DNA from: Euglena gracilis
Taxonomy: Eukaryota > Euglenida > Euglenophyceae > Euglenales
Direction: 5' to 3'
DNA length: 64,000 bases
Assembly (NCBI GenBank): GCA_039621445.1
Contig: CP154955.1
Span: 33,525,417-33,589,416 of the forward strand
In this document: positions 1 through 23,594 of the stretch, in pieces
How the letters are laid out: each line of letters starts with the position of its first letter
Numbering within the stretch: position 1 is the stretch's first letter
Position numbers and translations under genes: made by a program
The notes under the pieces: generated by a model
Told to the model about the DNA's origin: nothing
Database searches by the model: none
Seen by the model: only the letters and a program-made list of their open reading frames with translations

Positions 1-650
1 TGTTTATGCATGGAAATGCGGGGGGACGTCCTGGGTGACGTCACGGGGAACAAGTTTTGGGGGTGTGGTGTGTGCGGGGGGAGGGGGGTAGTGTGTACCA
101 GGCGTATGCTTCTGTCCCCTTCCGTTGAGGAAGTTAGGATGGAAGCAGATCCTATTAGGATCTCCTAATGGGTGCCCCTTCTCTCTCCACAGGTGGTATT
201 CTTCTTATACCTTTTCCTTCCTTTCCTTGGACCGGACTTGGATTTCCAGTCCGTCCTCCCTGCATTGCTCCGTGCTTTGCTTCTTGGGAAGTGGGAAAAG
301 GGTTTTTACTGTTACTCTGATTTTTAGTTCCCAAGTAGGTGCGCCAAGGCGAAAGCGAAGGCTTTTTGGGAATTGGGAATTGGGAATCAGACGTACACTT
401 GGTAGCAGATTAGGTCACGATCCTACACATACAGCCCATACAGAAAGAAAGGCTACCAGGTTTTACACTTGGTAGCAGATTGTTTCGATCCTACGCTGAC
501 TGGCAGCGGAGAGCCCCTGCACCGTTATTACACGGTCGCAGCGTCAGCTCCCGGCTTCTAGTCAACGTCTAAGCAGACGAGCAGGCTCCGGAAGGTTCTG
601 TACGGTATTACCCGTCACAGCCCCTCTGGTGCCAGCACAACTGCTTAGTT
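1..650 (+). other. Leader / possible 5' LTR and primer-binding region of the retrotransposon
   Basis: This stretch holds no convincing gene. It lies just upstream of the gag ORF. The 13-mer TTGGTAGCAGATT occurs twice (about 398-413 and 467-482), each followed by a GATCCTAC block. TGGTAGCAGA resembles the TGGTATCAGA core of initiator-tRNA-Met primer-binding sites used by many Ty3/gypsy elements, so one copy may be the primer-binding site and the sequence before it the 5' LTR. I could not find a matching 3' LTR downstream of pol, so LTR limits are not set. The tRNA identity is inference. Confidence 0.35.
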
Positions 651-3600
651 TTGTGGGTTTTTGCTGTTCTTGTCGTCAGAAAGATGCAAAGCACAGGCCC
701 CAACCATCAATTCAACTATGCCTTATTACAGGCATCATTGCAAGACATTGACCAAGAAACTGGGGATTGGAAGCTTTTATGTGAAAGTGCTTCCAGTTCC
801 CACGCCGATGAGGCACAATTGATTCAATTGTCACAATTGCAACACTTGTCATCATTGACAGTGGTTGGCGATGAGCCCTCCACATCATTGGCTTCAGAGG
901 CTAATGCGGCCTCTTCCGCACTCACCTTGCCACAACGGGGGTATTCGCCTCTGTCTGCGGCAATGGTGCAGCTGCACACACCGGAGAGACCCGTGGTGAT
1001 TCCGCCACCGGGCTTCTCTGGTGATGGTGGGTTGGAAACCCCGTGTTTCTTTCAACCACCACCCGCTCTTCCACCGGCAAGCCCTTACAGAGCTTTGCCA
1101 CTACCCCCCGATATCGGGTGCTATCCCGTACTACCTTGGCAACCGGAGACTCGCCTCGTGGTGCCGGAATTCTCCGGTACATCCCAACCCATGGATGACT
1201 ATGGGAAGGGCACTGGTGAGCTCCTCACTGCTGAGGATGTGCAGGATATTGTTGCTCGGCTTCCAGGGGATCACCCCCTTGTGAGGCAGTTCAACCATGT
1301 GCAACAATGCGTTGCAGAGTGTGCAACCGCATTGAACAAAGTGCTTCAGTTTGATGAGGACAACCAGAAACATGTCTTCACCAAGCTGGAAAACTGCTGG
1401 AATTACTTGCAGGAAGTTGGCAGATATTGCCAGAGGAACTTCGAAAGTGCGGGTATTGACCTTGCAAACTTTCGGGAAACCTTTGACAGAATATGCCAAC
1501 AGCTCCCGCAAAACTTCCGGCAAATTAGTGAATGCATGCATGAAGCGGAAACGCGGAATGACTCCAAGTTTCTGCACTTGCATGGCTCACTACAACAGTT
1601 ATCGGGACAAATGGAGTCCTGTTCATCTGCGTTGTTGCATTTGCAACAACAGTTGCATGCACGAGATTCCTCGTCTGCAACATCCAGCAGTGGTGGATTT
1701 GTGTCTATGGACCATTTCACCACATTGTCCGCAACTTTCCATGAATCGCAACACCGCATTATGCAGTTGTGCGATGAAACGGAAAAGTTTCGGCAATTCC
1801 AGTCACAAGCCAACGAGAATTTTGCTCCCCACACGTATGTGCGGCAGTTGGAGGAGCGACTTTCCCGTTTGGAGCAGAAAACCTGCTATTGTGACGCGAA
1901 TCGGGTTGGATTATCCAATCTGAGCGCGAAAGTCGCGGAAATGGCACAACGGCAGGATTCCCTGCAGTTGCAGTTGCAATCCGACATTGGCGGGATTAAC
2001 TCGGCCATTGCGGGTTTGCAACAAAGCTATTCCGCACTTTCCCACCGAGTTCCGGACATTAGCGGTATTCAGACTGCTATTGGGGAACTCCAGACCCGGT
2101 ATGCATCGGTGTCTACCAAAATAACGGAAATGCAGTCTCTACCTGCAGGTTCCAGTTCTCGGATTACCGAGAACCCTGATTTCCAGGCATTTTATGACAA
2201 AATGCTCACTAACAATCAGGAAACCTTGCAAGATTTCTGCAACAGCCTATTACGGCTTGAGGAATCGGTGAATCGGAATGCCCGATCCACGCAAAGTGAG
2301 ATTACCAGGTTGGATGAGCGAATTTCCGCGTTGTTGGATAACCCACAACCTGGAAATTTGCCCATGGGTACCACAACCGTGTTGTCGGATAACCCTGCAC
2401 CGGTTGCACCCACCACCACACCAACCAAGGTGACATCACCTTTGCAGATTCTCTCAAATGCTGTAAAAGCATTAATGGGACAACTCCAATTATTGGATAA
2501 GTCTCACGGAAAACTTGTCCAAGATGTTACCGGAATTTCCGAAAGGATTCCGCACTTGGATGACTTTTCCCGTTACCGTAAGCGTATTCGCGCTTTGGAG
2601 GATGAAGTTGACCGTATTTGCGGCCAACTCCAACTCGTTGAGCATTTGGAGCAAAGTGTGCATGACTTGTCTGTGGGTTTGGATAATGTGTCCAACCAAC
2701 AGCGGGTTTCACACCGCAATTCGGCAGTATGCATTGCCGAAGATGCGCCAGATGCTCCAGATTCGCGTTTCCACAACCCGAATCTGGGTGCACATGCACC
2801 ACCACCACCCGTGTCCCGAGTGTCACAATCCGCGATTCCGCGAATTGTGCCACCATTGGCCTTGCCCACAACTCAAAACCAGTTTTCGGATGAATTTCCC
2901 ATTACGGGAACCGAATATTCGGAAAACACGGCGATTCCGCCAAGTCTCCACCAAGAAATCCATCATTCCATGCTTGTGCGTGGAATGAGCCAAACCCGTA
3001 CACCGGGAGTGGGTCACATGTTGCATGCGCGACATACTCCCACACCGGAGTGTCCCCCTATTACGGGTGACCAACAGGGTTTGCGACCGGATTTCCGGTA
3101 CCAGGATTCACCTTCACCAGAAATTTCGCGATTCCGACAAGAATCCGGAAAGGATACGCTTGGTGCTCGAGCGTACCCGGGCCCGAATCCACGGAATACC
3201 ACCGAGGGCCAACGGGTTTTTCAGAAAGACTTCAAGGGCACCATCGCAATCGCGAATAAGGTGAAACCCCAATGGGACGGTGATCCAACCACATGGAGAC
3301 AGTTTTTTCGGGACTGGGAGTACTACTGGGCATTGAAAGGGCCAACCCAGGACACAAACCCGGAGGTGATCAAGATGGAATTCATCGATTGCCTCCCTAG
3401 GGATGAGAAGGAGCGCGCGCGACAACTCGTCATTCGCTACCGCGTTTCCTTTGATGACCTGGTGGAGCAATACGCTTCCACCAGTTCAAGTTTGGTCGCT
3501 AGGATTACCCTGGAGACCAAGTGGCGGCAATGCGCCCCACCCGATCGCAAATGGAAGTCCATTGACCTTTGGTATGCCAAATGGTTAGGACTTGCTGCTG

Positions 3601-4244
3601 AAGTGGATGAACTCAGTGAAAAGCAAATGCGCGAACAGTTTGACGCTGTTCTCATGCATTTCACGCCTAGCCTCATCAAGGATATCCATCGTGAGGAGTT
3701 GGCGGGTAATGCAATGACTCTTGACCAACGCTGGAACTACGTTTCCAAGCAATTGAAGCTATCACAGCTTCTTGGTCAGATTCAATACCGCAACCGCGGG
3801 TTCGGTGAACGCATTGCAAAAACACCCACCAAACAAAACCAAAACCAAAACCCACCACGGAAAAACCAAAAACAAACCAAAAAATCCTCAAAAACCCCGA
3901 ACCCCCCCCCCCCCCACCAACAACAGGGGTGGTTTTTTTCCCCCCCCCCCCCACCCCCCCCCCCCCCCACCCCCCCTCCCCCCCCGAAATCGCCCCCAAA
4001 AAAACCCCGAACAACCGGATCCCCGATAACACCCACCAAAAAAACGGGAAAACCAAACCCCCCCCATCCACCGACACAAATCTCGGGGCGGGATCGTGGT
4101 CACCATCACCGCGTTCTCGTTCTCCCCCCCTGGACGTCATCGCGGTATGAATCGCGTGACAAGGGTCACCCTCCACCAATAAGGTTTTCAAGATATTTTG
4201 CACCGGCTTCTCGGGAGGATGAGGGGGATTCGACCGCGGGGTGA
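651..4244 (+). CDS. gag: Ty3/gypsy gag-like polyprotein ORF
   Basis: A 1197-codon ORF immediately upstream of a chromoviral pol. The first two thirds (roughly residues 180-720) are Gln/Glu/Leu-rich and predicted coiled coil. Residues about 865-1045 look like a retrotransposon capsid segment, with a W-rich stretch (PTTWRQFFRDWEYYW) followed by helices and the order seen in Ty3-type Gag. From about 3830 the sequence dissolves into C-runs and Asn/Lys/Pro-rich low complexity, so the natural 3' end, where a zinc knuckle would be expected, is not recognisable. The translation after about 3890 is probably out of frame or degenerate. A start further downstream (ATG 684) is equally possible. Gag would form the cytoplasmic particle that packages the element RNA. 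Confidence 0.7.
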   Translation: MWVFAVLVVRKMQSTGPNHQFNYALLQASLQDIDQETGDWKLLCESASSSHADEAQLIQLSQLQHLSSLTVVGDEPSTSLASEANAASSALTLPQRGYSPLSAAMVQLHTPERPVVIPPPGFSGDGGLETPCFFQPPPALPPASPYRALPLPPDIGCYPVLPWQPETRLVVPEFSGTSQPMDDYGKGTGELLTAEDVQDIVARLPGDHPLVRQFNHVQQCVAECATALNKVLQFDEDNQKHVFTKLENCWNYLQEVGRYCQRNFESAGIDLANFRETFDRICQQLPQNFRQISECMHEAETRNDSKFLHLHGSLQQLSGQMESCSSALLHLQQQLHARDSSSATSSSGGFVSMDHFTTLSATFHESQHRIMQLCDETEKFRQFQSQANENFAPHTYVRQLEERLSRLEQKTCYCDANRVGLSNLSAKVAEMAQRQDSLQLQLQSDIGGINSAIAGLQQSYSALSHRVPDISGIQTAIGELQTRYASVSTKITEMQSLPAGSSSRITENPDFQAFYDKMLTNNQETLQDFCNSLLRLEESVNRNARSTQSEITRLDERISALLDNPQPGNLPMGTTTVLSDNPAPVAPTTTPTKVTSPLQILSNAVKALMGQLQLLDKSHGKLVQDVTGISERIPHLDDFSRYRKRIRALEDEVDRICGQLQLVEHLEQSVHDLSVGLDNVSNQQRVSHRNSAVCIAEDAPDAPDSRFHNPNLGAHAPPPPVSRVSQSAIPRIVPPLALPTTQNQFSDEFPITGTEYSENTAIPPSLHQEIHHSMLVRGMSQTRTPGVGHMLHARHTPTPECPPITGDQQGLRPDFRYQDSPSPEISRFRQESGKDTLGARAYPGPNPRNTTEGQRVFQKDFKGTIAIANKVKPQWDGDPTTWRQFFRDWEYYWALKGPTQDTNPEVIKMEFIDCLPRDEKERARQLVIRYRVSFDDLVEQYASTSSSLVARITLETKWRQCAPPDRKWKSIDLWYAKWLGLAAEVDELSEKQMREQFDAVLMHFTPSLIKDIHREELAGNAMTLDQRWNYVSKQLKLSQLLGQIQYRNRGFGERIAKTPTKQNQNQNPPRKNQKQTKKSSKTPNPPPPHQQQGWFFSPPPPPPPPPTPPPPPKSPPKKPRTTGSPITPTKKTGKPNPPHPPTQISGRDRGHHHRVLVLPPWTSSRYESRDKGHPPPIRFSRYFAPASREDEGDSTAG

Positions 4245-4745
4245 CCTCATCCGTCGCGTTTTCACGAGGGCAGACGGTAGCCGTTCGGGGATTAGCCCCC
4301 GGGTTCATGAGCGGCACGGTTCGGACTGCCCCGGCCAGGCATCGCGAGCCCGAGGTCGCGAGCGGAATCGGACCTCTGGGCCCGATACCGATGGGAGATG
4401 GGACGGTGACGGAAATCAACCCCCCCCCTGCCCATCTGTTCCTGTCGGTACCCCAAATTTTCGGGTCCCCCCCCCCCCACTCCAACTTTCGCTCGGAATG
4501 CGGTGACAAGGGTCATCAAGAAAAGTCGGTTTCAAGATACTTTTTTGACACCCCGGTTCCAAACCACAACTTTCGACGACCCCATGGCTTGGCACGGAAA
4601 TCAGAAAATCAAAAGGCAATACATTTTGACTGGAGTACAGTCCGGGCACACTCTGGGTGATGAACTTCCTGATCCCCTGCCCCCTGCCCATCTCTTTGCT
4701 ACCCAAAATTTCGGGTCCCCCACCCCCCACTCCAACTGCTCGGAT
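4158..4745 (+). repeat. Internal duplicated segments between gag and protease
   Basis: Two blocks are repeated here. A GACAAGGGTCA...TTTCAAGATA block appears at about 4158-4203 and 4504-4551. A CTGCCCATCT...ACCCCAAATTTTCGGGTC block followed by C-runs and ACTCCAACT appears at about 4429-4497 and 4680-4742. The copies are imperfect and in direct orientation. The region is frame-broken and probably explains why the gag end and the protease start cannot be defined. Confidence 0.5.
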
Positions 4746-4925
4746 GTTGTGCAAAGTAGGAAATTCATGGGAAAGCTGACGTATCGCCAGACCCTCACTT
4801 TGCTTACCCCCCATGGAACTTTTGTCCAAGCGGATCACCTTTGTGCAAAGTCAAAACTCATTGACACTGGTTGTCGCATTGCACTACTTTTTCGGTTCGG
4901 CTTGATACCAACCCCCCCTTGGTGA
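4503..4925 (+). pseudogene. Retropepsin-like aspartic protease fragment, frame-disrupted
   Basis: The reading frame contains the motif LIDTGCRIALLF with the catalytic Asp codon at 4863-4865, typical of the D-T/S-G active site of Ty3/gypsy proteases. The frame then closes at TGA 4923-4925, straight after a C-run. The protein sense continues in another frame (a Lys/Thr/Pro segment, about 4910-4990) and returns to the first frame near 4995, where the long pol ORF begins. Two compensating frame changes within about 90 bp beside C- and T-runs suggest homopolymer miscalls or recent decay. The pol ORF shares the frame of this fragment, so protease and pol were probably one polyprotein. Confidence 0.55.
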
Positions 4926-4994
4926 AAGCCAAGAAGCCCATCAAAATTACGACGGCTGACACACCCCCATGTGCGGTGGTGACTTGGATGCTTT

Positions 4995-7900
4995 TTGGAC
5001 ATCACCCTCATCCCAAGCACCACTCACACCCCCCCAACCGCAAATTTTCCGGATACCTGGGGATACGAATCCGGAATCCATGGTTCTGACGTAACTGGGA
5101 TACCCCTTTTTACGTCAGCACCGGCTGGTAGTGGATTGCCACTCCCACGGTTTGCGCACATCACCACTCTCTTCATTGCCCCCCAAACCTTCATCACCCG
5201 TGGCGTCAACCGCGACAGCCACCAATTTTTCCACACCGTTTTCGAAAACTTTTACCCCGTTACCAACCACACCAACCAACGTTTTCCACACCGGGTGTAC
5301 CGAGAAGTTCACCCCCTGCCCAATGACACACCAACTTCCGTTCCCCATGAGGCAGGGCAAGCGAGTAGCGGTACCCCCCTCGTTCCACTGGGTTACAAGA
5401 CGAAAGCCCAAAGGCCTGAAGTGATCACGGTGTCGAGTAGTCGCCCAGCTGCACCAACACCCCGGCTTCCACCAGATGTATCGCCTTCAGATACATCTGT
5501 ACACCCCCCAGCAGCTACAAAAGCGCATCCCAACTTTTACACACACCCCCACCAGACCAACATGCGCGACCAGGACCACTACTCCGACACTTCCTTCCAA
5601 TGTGTGCACTGTAGGAGAATTTCCGCCCAGCCAGATTTCGATTGTGGATGTCTAGTCCAAACACCAACACTAATCCCGATTTCGCGTAACCATACACTTG
5701 GTTGCGGATCGCAATGCGCGACCGTACATCAAGTGCTCCAACAACGAGGTATTGCCTTGTTGTTTGGGACCGCGAAATCCGTGTCACACACCTCCCCCAC
5801 CTCCATCTGGCATGATATGGACTGGGTATGCACCCATCCAACCCATCAACCCTTGGGAATGCCCCTTGGGAGTGTGGATGACACACCCTTGACCTATGTT
5901 TGCGGATCCTTGAATTGCGTTACCGCTCTTCAACCCGCGAACCAGGTCGACACATACGCGATGCGCGTATGGAACGCATTTAATTTTGGTCAATACCGTA
6001 TTTTGGAGGAATGGTTCTCCAAAATCGCGGCTTTGGCTGATTCCTTCGATTTGTCGTTGGAAATTGATGCGTTTTCATCAAAAGCGCATGCGCGCTTGTC
6101 GCGATATTGGTCGCGACATACCAACGCATTTCTTAAATTCTGGGGTGATACGGTGCTGTGGATGCATCCTCCCCCAAAACTTATCCCGGATGTGGTGGAG
6201 AAAATCCTCCGCGATGAAGCGCGAGGAGCTCTCCTCATACCCGTCAATCCGAATGCGGATTGGTTTCACCAACTATCCCATGTGTGTTTTCATTGGTGGG
6301 ATTTACCCGCTGATGTACCACTATTTGAGGATTTTTGTGGTATATTATTACCACCAGTTAAAGAAATCATTTTTCGCGTTTGTTTCTTCGACGCATTCGG
6401 AATGTCCGATTTGCGTGTGCCAAGATACCTTGGTACGGATGGGGATGCCACACCCTCAACGCAGATTTCTGCGGTCATTGAGAGTGCGGACCAACACCCC
6501 AAGTCTGCTGACTATTGTTCGCGAATTGCTCGCGAATTCCATGGTGTACTGGATAACCCAGTTTACGCCTGCGACATCGACCCCGCGATTCGCGGTCCGT
6601 TCGGTGTTTGCAAAATCGAGCTCAAGGATGGCGCTAAACCTATGCACCGGAAATTTTTCCGTTGTTCGGGTGAACGCGAACAGGCTCTCAACGAGATGAT
6701 TGAGAAGCTCATCCAGCGGAAGTGGATTATCCCTTCCAAGAGCGAGTGGACATCACAAGCTTTTGTGGTGCCCAAACCCGCTGACCAGTCTGGTCAGAAG
6801 AAGTGGAGACTGGTGCTGGATTACCGGTACCTGAACTCCCAAACGAAGGATGACCCCTTCCCGTTACCGCTGATCGAGGATTTGATCACAAAACAATCGG
6901 ATAACCGGTTGTGGTCAATCTTTGATCTGGAAGACGGTTTCCATCAGATGCATTTGCATCCTGATTCGCAACCGTACACGGCATTCGTGACATCCAAGGG
7001 TGTGTACCAATGGACGGTACTCCCCATGGGTGTTAAGAATGGCCCAGCCATGTTTCAACGCATGATCCAGTGGGTTTTGCGCGATTTACCGTTTGCTCTG
7101 GTGTACATCGATGATGTACTGGTGGGAACCCAACCGCCATCCGCGAAATCGGGCGAGGATATCCTCGACCCGCATTATCGCGATGTGCGCGCGGTATTAT
7201 CCGCGTTCCAAAAGCATGTGCTTTTTGTGAAGGGTTCCAAAATGCACCTGTTTCGCAAAATTATTAAGTTTTGCGGACACATCCTGAGCAACGGGCAGCG
7301 TAAAGCCGCACCCAGTAAGATGGAGGCCATTAAGAAATGGACTCCTGAGGTCATTAAGACCTTAACGCATTTAAAGGGATTTTTGGGATTAGCCCAATAC
7401 TACGCGATTTACATGAAAGATTTCGCGAAAATCGCGGTACCCCTAACCCGACAACTCAAAAATCGGACACCCGATAACGCAAAAGTCATTTGGGATGACC
7501 AAATGCGCGAGGCCTTGAATAAAATCAAGGACTTGCTCCTCGAGAACGTGGTTCTCGATATCGCGGATCCATACAAACCGTATGTCCTGCAGGTCGACAG
7601 CAGCGATTACGCTGTTGGCGGGGTTCTTAGCCAGCATAATGCGGCGAATGAACTCCGACCTGTGGCTTTCTTCAGCAGGAAGCTACAGGGCGACAACGGG
7701 AAAGGACAGGTTAAATGGAGCATTCGCGAAAAGGAGACATATGCCATTGTGCTAATTCTCCAGAAGTTCCGCAGCTGGATAACCAGCAGCTTGGTCCAGA
7801 TACTAGTGTTGACGGATCATGAGAGCCTTCAACACTGGTATACCGAGGACCTGAACAAGGCCATGTCATCAGTTGGCAGAAGATGCCGATGGCATGAGTT

Positions 7901-9671
7901 CTTGAGCCAGTTTAACCTGGTGGTAGTTTACACCCCAGGTCACATGCAAAAAGTTGCGGATCCTCTCAGCCGAGCCCCCTGGTATTATCCTGGGAACCCG
8001 GATGCGGGTGATGCGACTTTTCATGGCAGCCATGAGGCTGACCAGTTCGCACGTCGATCCGACGCTGCGGACAACATGCTCGATTCACTACCGGTTTCCC
8101 GGGTGTATCGCAGCATCGCCATTTCACCATTGCGTGGAAGGCGCCGGCGTGGACGCACTGCCGGACCCCGTCGCATTACGCGTACGGAAACTCCTACCCC
8201 CCTATTTTTCCGCGAATGGGATTATTCGCGTGACCCTATTTATAGTACCATTGTGAATAGACTTCGTAATGGTGAATCCATAGAGAATAACTCTCTATCA
8301 CCATTGCGGCTTATTTTCCGGAATGATTCTGGTTATAAATATTGTATACCCCAAGACCTGGTTGATGATGTGATTTTGAGCTATCACAACCATGGTCACC
8401 CTGGGGCCCCCAAACTTCTTTCACTAGTGGGTCGCAGATATTGCACAACCCTGAGTGAAAAAGAATTATATTCGCGCTGTTTGCGAATTTCGCAACGGTG
8501 CCAAATTTGTCAGGCTGTGAAACCGCGCAGAGGTACCCCCCCTGGTACGATGGACTTTTTCCCCGTACCACCTGACATTTTTACATCCCTCTGCATGGAT
8601 TTTCTCGAACTTGAACCTTGCAAAGGATCAGATGACAAAATTTACGATTACGTTTTTGTTGTCGTCTGTCGGCTGAGTGGGTACATAGTAGCCATTCCAT
8701 GCCGGAAAGCAGGGTTGACAGCCCAAATTTTGGCATCCATATTCCTGGAGAAATGCATCTGCTTAATGGGTTTACCGAACGAAATCGTGAGTGATCAAGA
8801 TCACTTGATCTCTTCGCGGTTTTTCACAACTTTGTGCGGTTTACTCGGCATTGAGCAGCATTTTTCCATTATATACCGCCCGAAAGGCAATGGTAGAGCC
8901 GAGGCAGCCGTGAAATCCGTTGTCAATATGCTTCGCCTTTCACTGGCTGACTCGGGTAAGAATTGGTTATCCGTTCTTCATTGGTGTTTATTTTACATCA
9001 ATACCTTGCCAGGGTTGGTATTACCACACTCACCGTACAAAATTGTTTTCGGACGAGACCCTCCGGCCATAGGGGATATCCCCTCGGAGAGACCCGCCCG
9101 AAGTAGCGTCAGCTGTGAAACGTGGTTTGCAGAAGTGGAATCACTCCGCTCTGCAGTCCAATCACGTATCACAGAAATTCATTCCAACAAACGGAAATCG
9201 TTTTTACAAAACTTCAACACACCTGTGTATAGTCCAGGTGACCGCGTGTGGGTACGGAATAACCGCACCCGCATGCAATCTTCCAAGCTAGATCCTCTTT
9301 GGCTCGGCCCATGCGAAATTTTGGAGAGGTTAGGTAGTAGCGGGCGATATAAAGTTGCCTTGCCCAACGGGATTGAGGACGTCCATATGGACGACTTCAA
9401 ACCGTACCTAAGCCCCCCAGACGGAAAAGCTATCCCCTGCCTATATTTCAAGCCCCGTTCCAGATTACCTGAAACGGACGACTTTGTGGTCGATAAGATA
9501 ATAGACCACAAGGTCGACAGGGGTGTGCACTACTGGAAAGTTCGCTGGAAAGGGTATGGGCCAGAGGAGGACACTTGGGAGCCAGCATCCAGTTTTGTTG
9601 GATATGTCCAACAGGATTGGAAGCTGTGGAACAAGCGCAATAACATAGACATAAACATAAACACCTTCTGA
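4995..9671 (+). CDS. pol: Chromoviral Ty3/gypsy Pol: reverse transcriptase, RNase H, integrase, chromodomain
   Basis: A 1558-codon ORF. A CxxC...CxC cluster at residues 203-219 may bind zinc. The reverse transcriptase (about 535-780) has the first catalytic Asp in FDLEDGF (644) and YIDD at 704-707. RNase H (about 860-985) shows Asp868, Glu914 and Asp941 and the PGH motif before 'ADPLSR'. Integrase has an HHCC finger (His1131/1135 region, Cys1169/1172) and a DDE core at Asp1202, Asp1267 and Glu1303, which gives the canonical 35-residue D-E spacing. A GPY/F-like module (LWLGPCEIL) follows. The C-terminus (about 1496-1536) is a chromodomain with [25 protein letters not shown] order plus chromodomain defines a chromovirus. 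All catalytic residues are intact, so this ORF could be recent. The annotated start is only the first ATG after a frame break; the true N-terminus lies upstream with the protease. Confidence 0.93.
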   Translation: MDITLIPSTTHTPPTANFPDTWGYESGIHGSDVTGIPLFTSAPAGSGLPLPRFAHITTLFIAPQTFITRGVNRDSHQFFHTVFENFYPVTNHTNQRFPHRVYREVHPLPNDTPTSVPHEAGQASSGTPLVPLGYKTKAQRPEVITVSSSRPAAPTPRLPPDVSPSDTSVHPPAATKAHPNFYTHPHQTNMRDQDHYSDTSFQCVHCRRISAQPDFDCGCLVQTPTLIPISRNHTLGCGSQCATVHQVLQQRGIALLFGTAKSVSHTSPTSIWHDMDWVCTHPTHQPLGMPLGSVDDTPLTYVCGSLNCVTALQPANQVDTYAMRVWNAFNFGQYRILEEWFSKIAALADSFDLSLEIDAFSSKAHARLSRYWSRHTNAFLKFWGDTVLWMHPPPKLIPDVVEKILRDEARGALLIPVNPNADWFHQLSHVCFHWWDLPADVPLFEDFCGILLPPVKEIIFRVCFFDAFGMSDLRVPRYLGTDGDATPSTQISAVIESADQHPKSADYCSRIAREFHGVLDNPVYACDIDPAIRGPFGVCKIELKDGAKPMHRKFFRCSGEREQALNEMIEKLIQRKWIIPSKSEWTSQAFVVPKPADQSGQKKWRLVLDYRYLNSQTKDDPFPLPLIEDLITKQSDNRLWSIFDLEDGFHQMHLHPDSQPYTAFVTSKGVYQWTVLPMGVKNGPAMFQRMIQWVLRDLPFALVYIDDVLVGTQPPSAKSGEDILDPHYRDVRAVLSAFQKHVLFVKGSKMHLFRKIIKFCGHILSNGQRKAAPSKMEAIKKWTPEVIKTLTHLKGFLGLAQYYAIYMKDFAKIAVPLTRQLKNRTPDNAKVIWDDQMREALNKIKDLLLENVVLDIADPYKPYVLQVDSSDYAVGGVLSQHNAANELRPVAFFSRKLQGDNGKGQVKWSIREKETYAIVLILQKFRSWITSSLVQILVLTDHESLQHWYTEDLNKAMSSVGRRCRWHEFLSQFNLVVVYTPGHMQKVADPLSRAPWYYPGNPDAGDATFHGSHEADQFARRSDAADNMLDSLPVSRVYRSIAISPLRGRRRRGRTAGPRRITRTETPTPLFFREWDYSRDPIYSTIVNRLRNGESIENNSLSPLRLIFRNDSGYKYCIPQDLVDDVILSYHNHGHPGAPKLLSLVGRRYCTTLSEKELYSRCLRISQRCQICQAVKPRRGTPPGTMDFFPVPPDIFTSLCMDFLELEPCKGSDDKIYDYVFVVVCRLSGYIVAIPCRKAGLTAQILASIFLEKCICLMGLPNEIVSDQDHLISSRFFTTLCGLLGIEQHFSIIYRPKGNGRAEAAVKSVVNMLRLSLADSGKNWLSVLHWCLFYINTLPGLVLPHSPYKIVFGRDPPAIGDIPSERPARSSVSCETWFAEVESLRSAVQSRITEIHSNKRKSFLQNFNTPVYSPGDRVWVRNNRTRMQSSKLDPLWLGPCEILERLGSSGRYKVALPNGIEDVHMDDFKPYLSPPDGKAIPCLYFKPRSRLPETDDFVVDKIIDHKVDRGVHYWKVRWKGYGPEEDTWEPASSFVGYVQQDWKLWNKRNNIDININTF

Positions 9672-9869
9672 AACGATTTCGTTTTGGAGAATGCGTGTGT
9701 TTTATGTGAATGTTTCGCGTTTATACCCCCCCCCCCTGCACTTCATTATTTCTCTATCTTTCTCGCAGAGTTTTGATTAAGATAGAAGCCTTGCTTTTTC
9801 AGTGCTCTCGCACTCAAATCGACTGACAACAAGGTTACCCTTAGTTGTCGTCGTCGTTCGGGTAGCATC
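9672..9869 (+). other. Spacer between pol and the downstream ORF
   Basis: AT-richer sequence with one C-run (9727-9738). I see no polypurine tract and no copy of the 1-460 sequence that would mark a 3' LTR. Confidence 0.4.
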
Positions 9870-10904
9870 ATGCTGCCTGGGCGCGGACCTGGACCAGGTC
9901 CACCATGGCCGCAGCCTTCTGGCGCGCCATACCCTCAGTACCCTCAGTATGCTGAGGCCCCGATTCCGGGTGCCCCACATGCTGAGAGGGTTTCAGCCCC
10001 GGTATTCGCCGCGGCTACCAGCAGCCGGTCCGCATATGCGGTACCAGATCCATCTGCCGTCCAGCAGCCGGCACCTCAGCCACCAGTGCAGCGCAGATCG
10101 CGCCTGCCCCCGTATGCGGGAGAGATGATCTTCCGCACTACGGAGACGTTGGAGCGGGCGATGCGTATGTGCGCACACCCCCCAACGGAGCCCTTTATGC
10201 AAGCCCTTTGGGATGCATACTGTGCTCAGCTGTTGGTGGTAGCCAACACCCCTGTGGCTCAGTGGTGTCCCTGTGGTCAGGCCCTGATGACGGGCAGACG
10301 GTATTTCTCGTCCGCAGCCGATTCCGGCTTCGAACCCGGCGAGACCATGATGGACCTGGGCGTGTATGTGCCGCCCATGCTGCAAACGCAGACGCCGGTG
10401 GGATCCCACACCGTGCATATGCGTGAGCACACGCCCCCACCGGTAGGTGAGGCTGTGCATGTCCCACCTGGGATGACGAGAATTTTTGCTCGCCCGCCCT
10501 CGCCGCAGCGAATGCCGCCGCGCGAGCCGCCAGCGGAGCAATTTGTCTCGCGGTACGCGACGCACGCGGATTACCCGCGCGGCGCACGCGTGCTCCCAGC
10601 CGGACAGTCGGACGTGCCCTCTGAGGCATACGTCCAACACATGTTCATGCACTGGATGCCACAAGCATCATCGGTCGCCCCTGCCCCTGGCGTTGAGCCA
10701 CGGAGGCAGGAGGAGCCCATAGTGGTGGAGGATGAACCTCCCCACCGTGAGGCAGCCCGACCGCCCAGTGCAGCCCCTGTCCAGACTGGGGATGTCCCCC
10801 GTCGGCAGGAGGCTCCCTACTATCATATGGCACCTCCGGGAACCGAGCAGGATGAGCGTGCTCGGCACTTATTTTTTGACCCCCCCCCTGGAGATTCTAC
10901 TTGA
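9870..10904 (+). CDS. Hypothetical proline-rich 344-residue ORF
   Basis: An ORF from ATG 9870 to TGA 10902-10904. It is rich in Pro, Ala, Gln and Arg at the N-terminus. A more ordered middle part (about residues 85-145) has a conserved-looking PFMQALWDAYCAQLLV helix followed by a CPCG motif. The C-terminal half is acidic and Pro-rich. I do not recognise the family. It starts 199 bp after the pol stop on the same strand, so it could be an accessory third ORF of the retrotransposon or a host exon. Its stop falls inside the left arm of a C/G-core hairpin (10892-10932), so the original C-terminus may have been cut by that insertion. The codon composition is GC-rich and unlike pol. Confidence 0.5.
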   Translation: MLPGRGPGPGPPWPQPSGAPYPQYPQYAEAPIPGAPHAERVSAPVFAAATSSRSAYAVPDPSAVQQPAPQPPVQRRSRLPPYAGEMIFRTTETLERAMRMCAHPPTEPFMQALWDAYCAQLLVVANTPVAQWCPCGQALMTGRRYFSSAADSGFEPGETMMDLGVYVPPMLQTQTPVGSHTVHMREHTPPPVGEAVHVPPGMTRIFARPPSPQRMPPREPPAEQFVSRYATHADYPRGARVLPAGQSDVPSEAYVQHMFMHWMPQASSVAPAPGVEPRRQEEPIVVEDEPPHREAARPPSAAPVQTGDVPRRQEAPYYHMAPPGTEQDERARHLFFDPPPGDST

Positions 10905-10932
10905 CCCCCCGGGGGGGGGGCAAGTAGAATCT
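10892..10932. repeat. Hairpin with 12-bp arms around a C-run/G-run core
   Basis: The left arm AGATTCTACTTG (10892-10903) and right arm CAAGTAGAATCT (10921-10932) are perfect complements enclosing a 6-C/10-G core. The following TTGCTGCCATACATATGTATAA links it to the related elements at 11415-11770 and 13300. Confidence 0.85.
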
Positions 10933-11075
10933 TGCTGCCATACATATGTATAATGTTTTGTTTGGGCTGCGGGCCCGGCCGCGGCTTCCGTCAAGTGTCG
11001 GCCCTGTGCCATACCACTGGGCCGCCCACAGGGCACCCCTCCCCCCTCCCCCGTGTGTGGCCGGCCGGGGCCCAG

Positions 11076-23460
<12,385 letters not shown>

Positions 23461-23594
23461 GGTGGGGAGCAGCAACCCACCCACAGTGCACGTTTCCCCT
23501 GGTGCTCCTCTTCACGATTCTCCACTTTGGCAAGCACTCCAGTACCCTTCAAAGAGTTACAAGATTAGAGGATATATTCAGGATGGCAGGGGTC

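Noticed and set aside
3676-4509. 277-codon Gly-rich minus-strand frame
   Set aside because: It is the complement of the C-run region between gag and protease.
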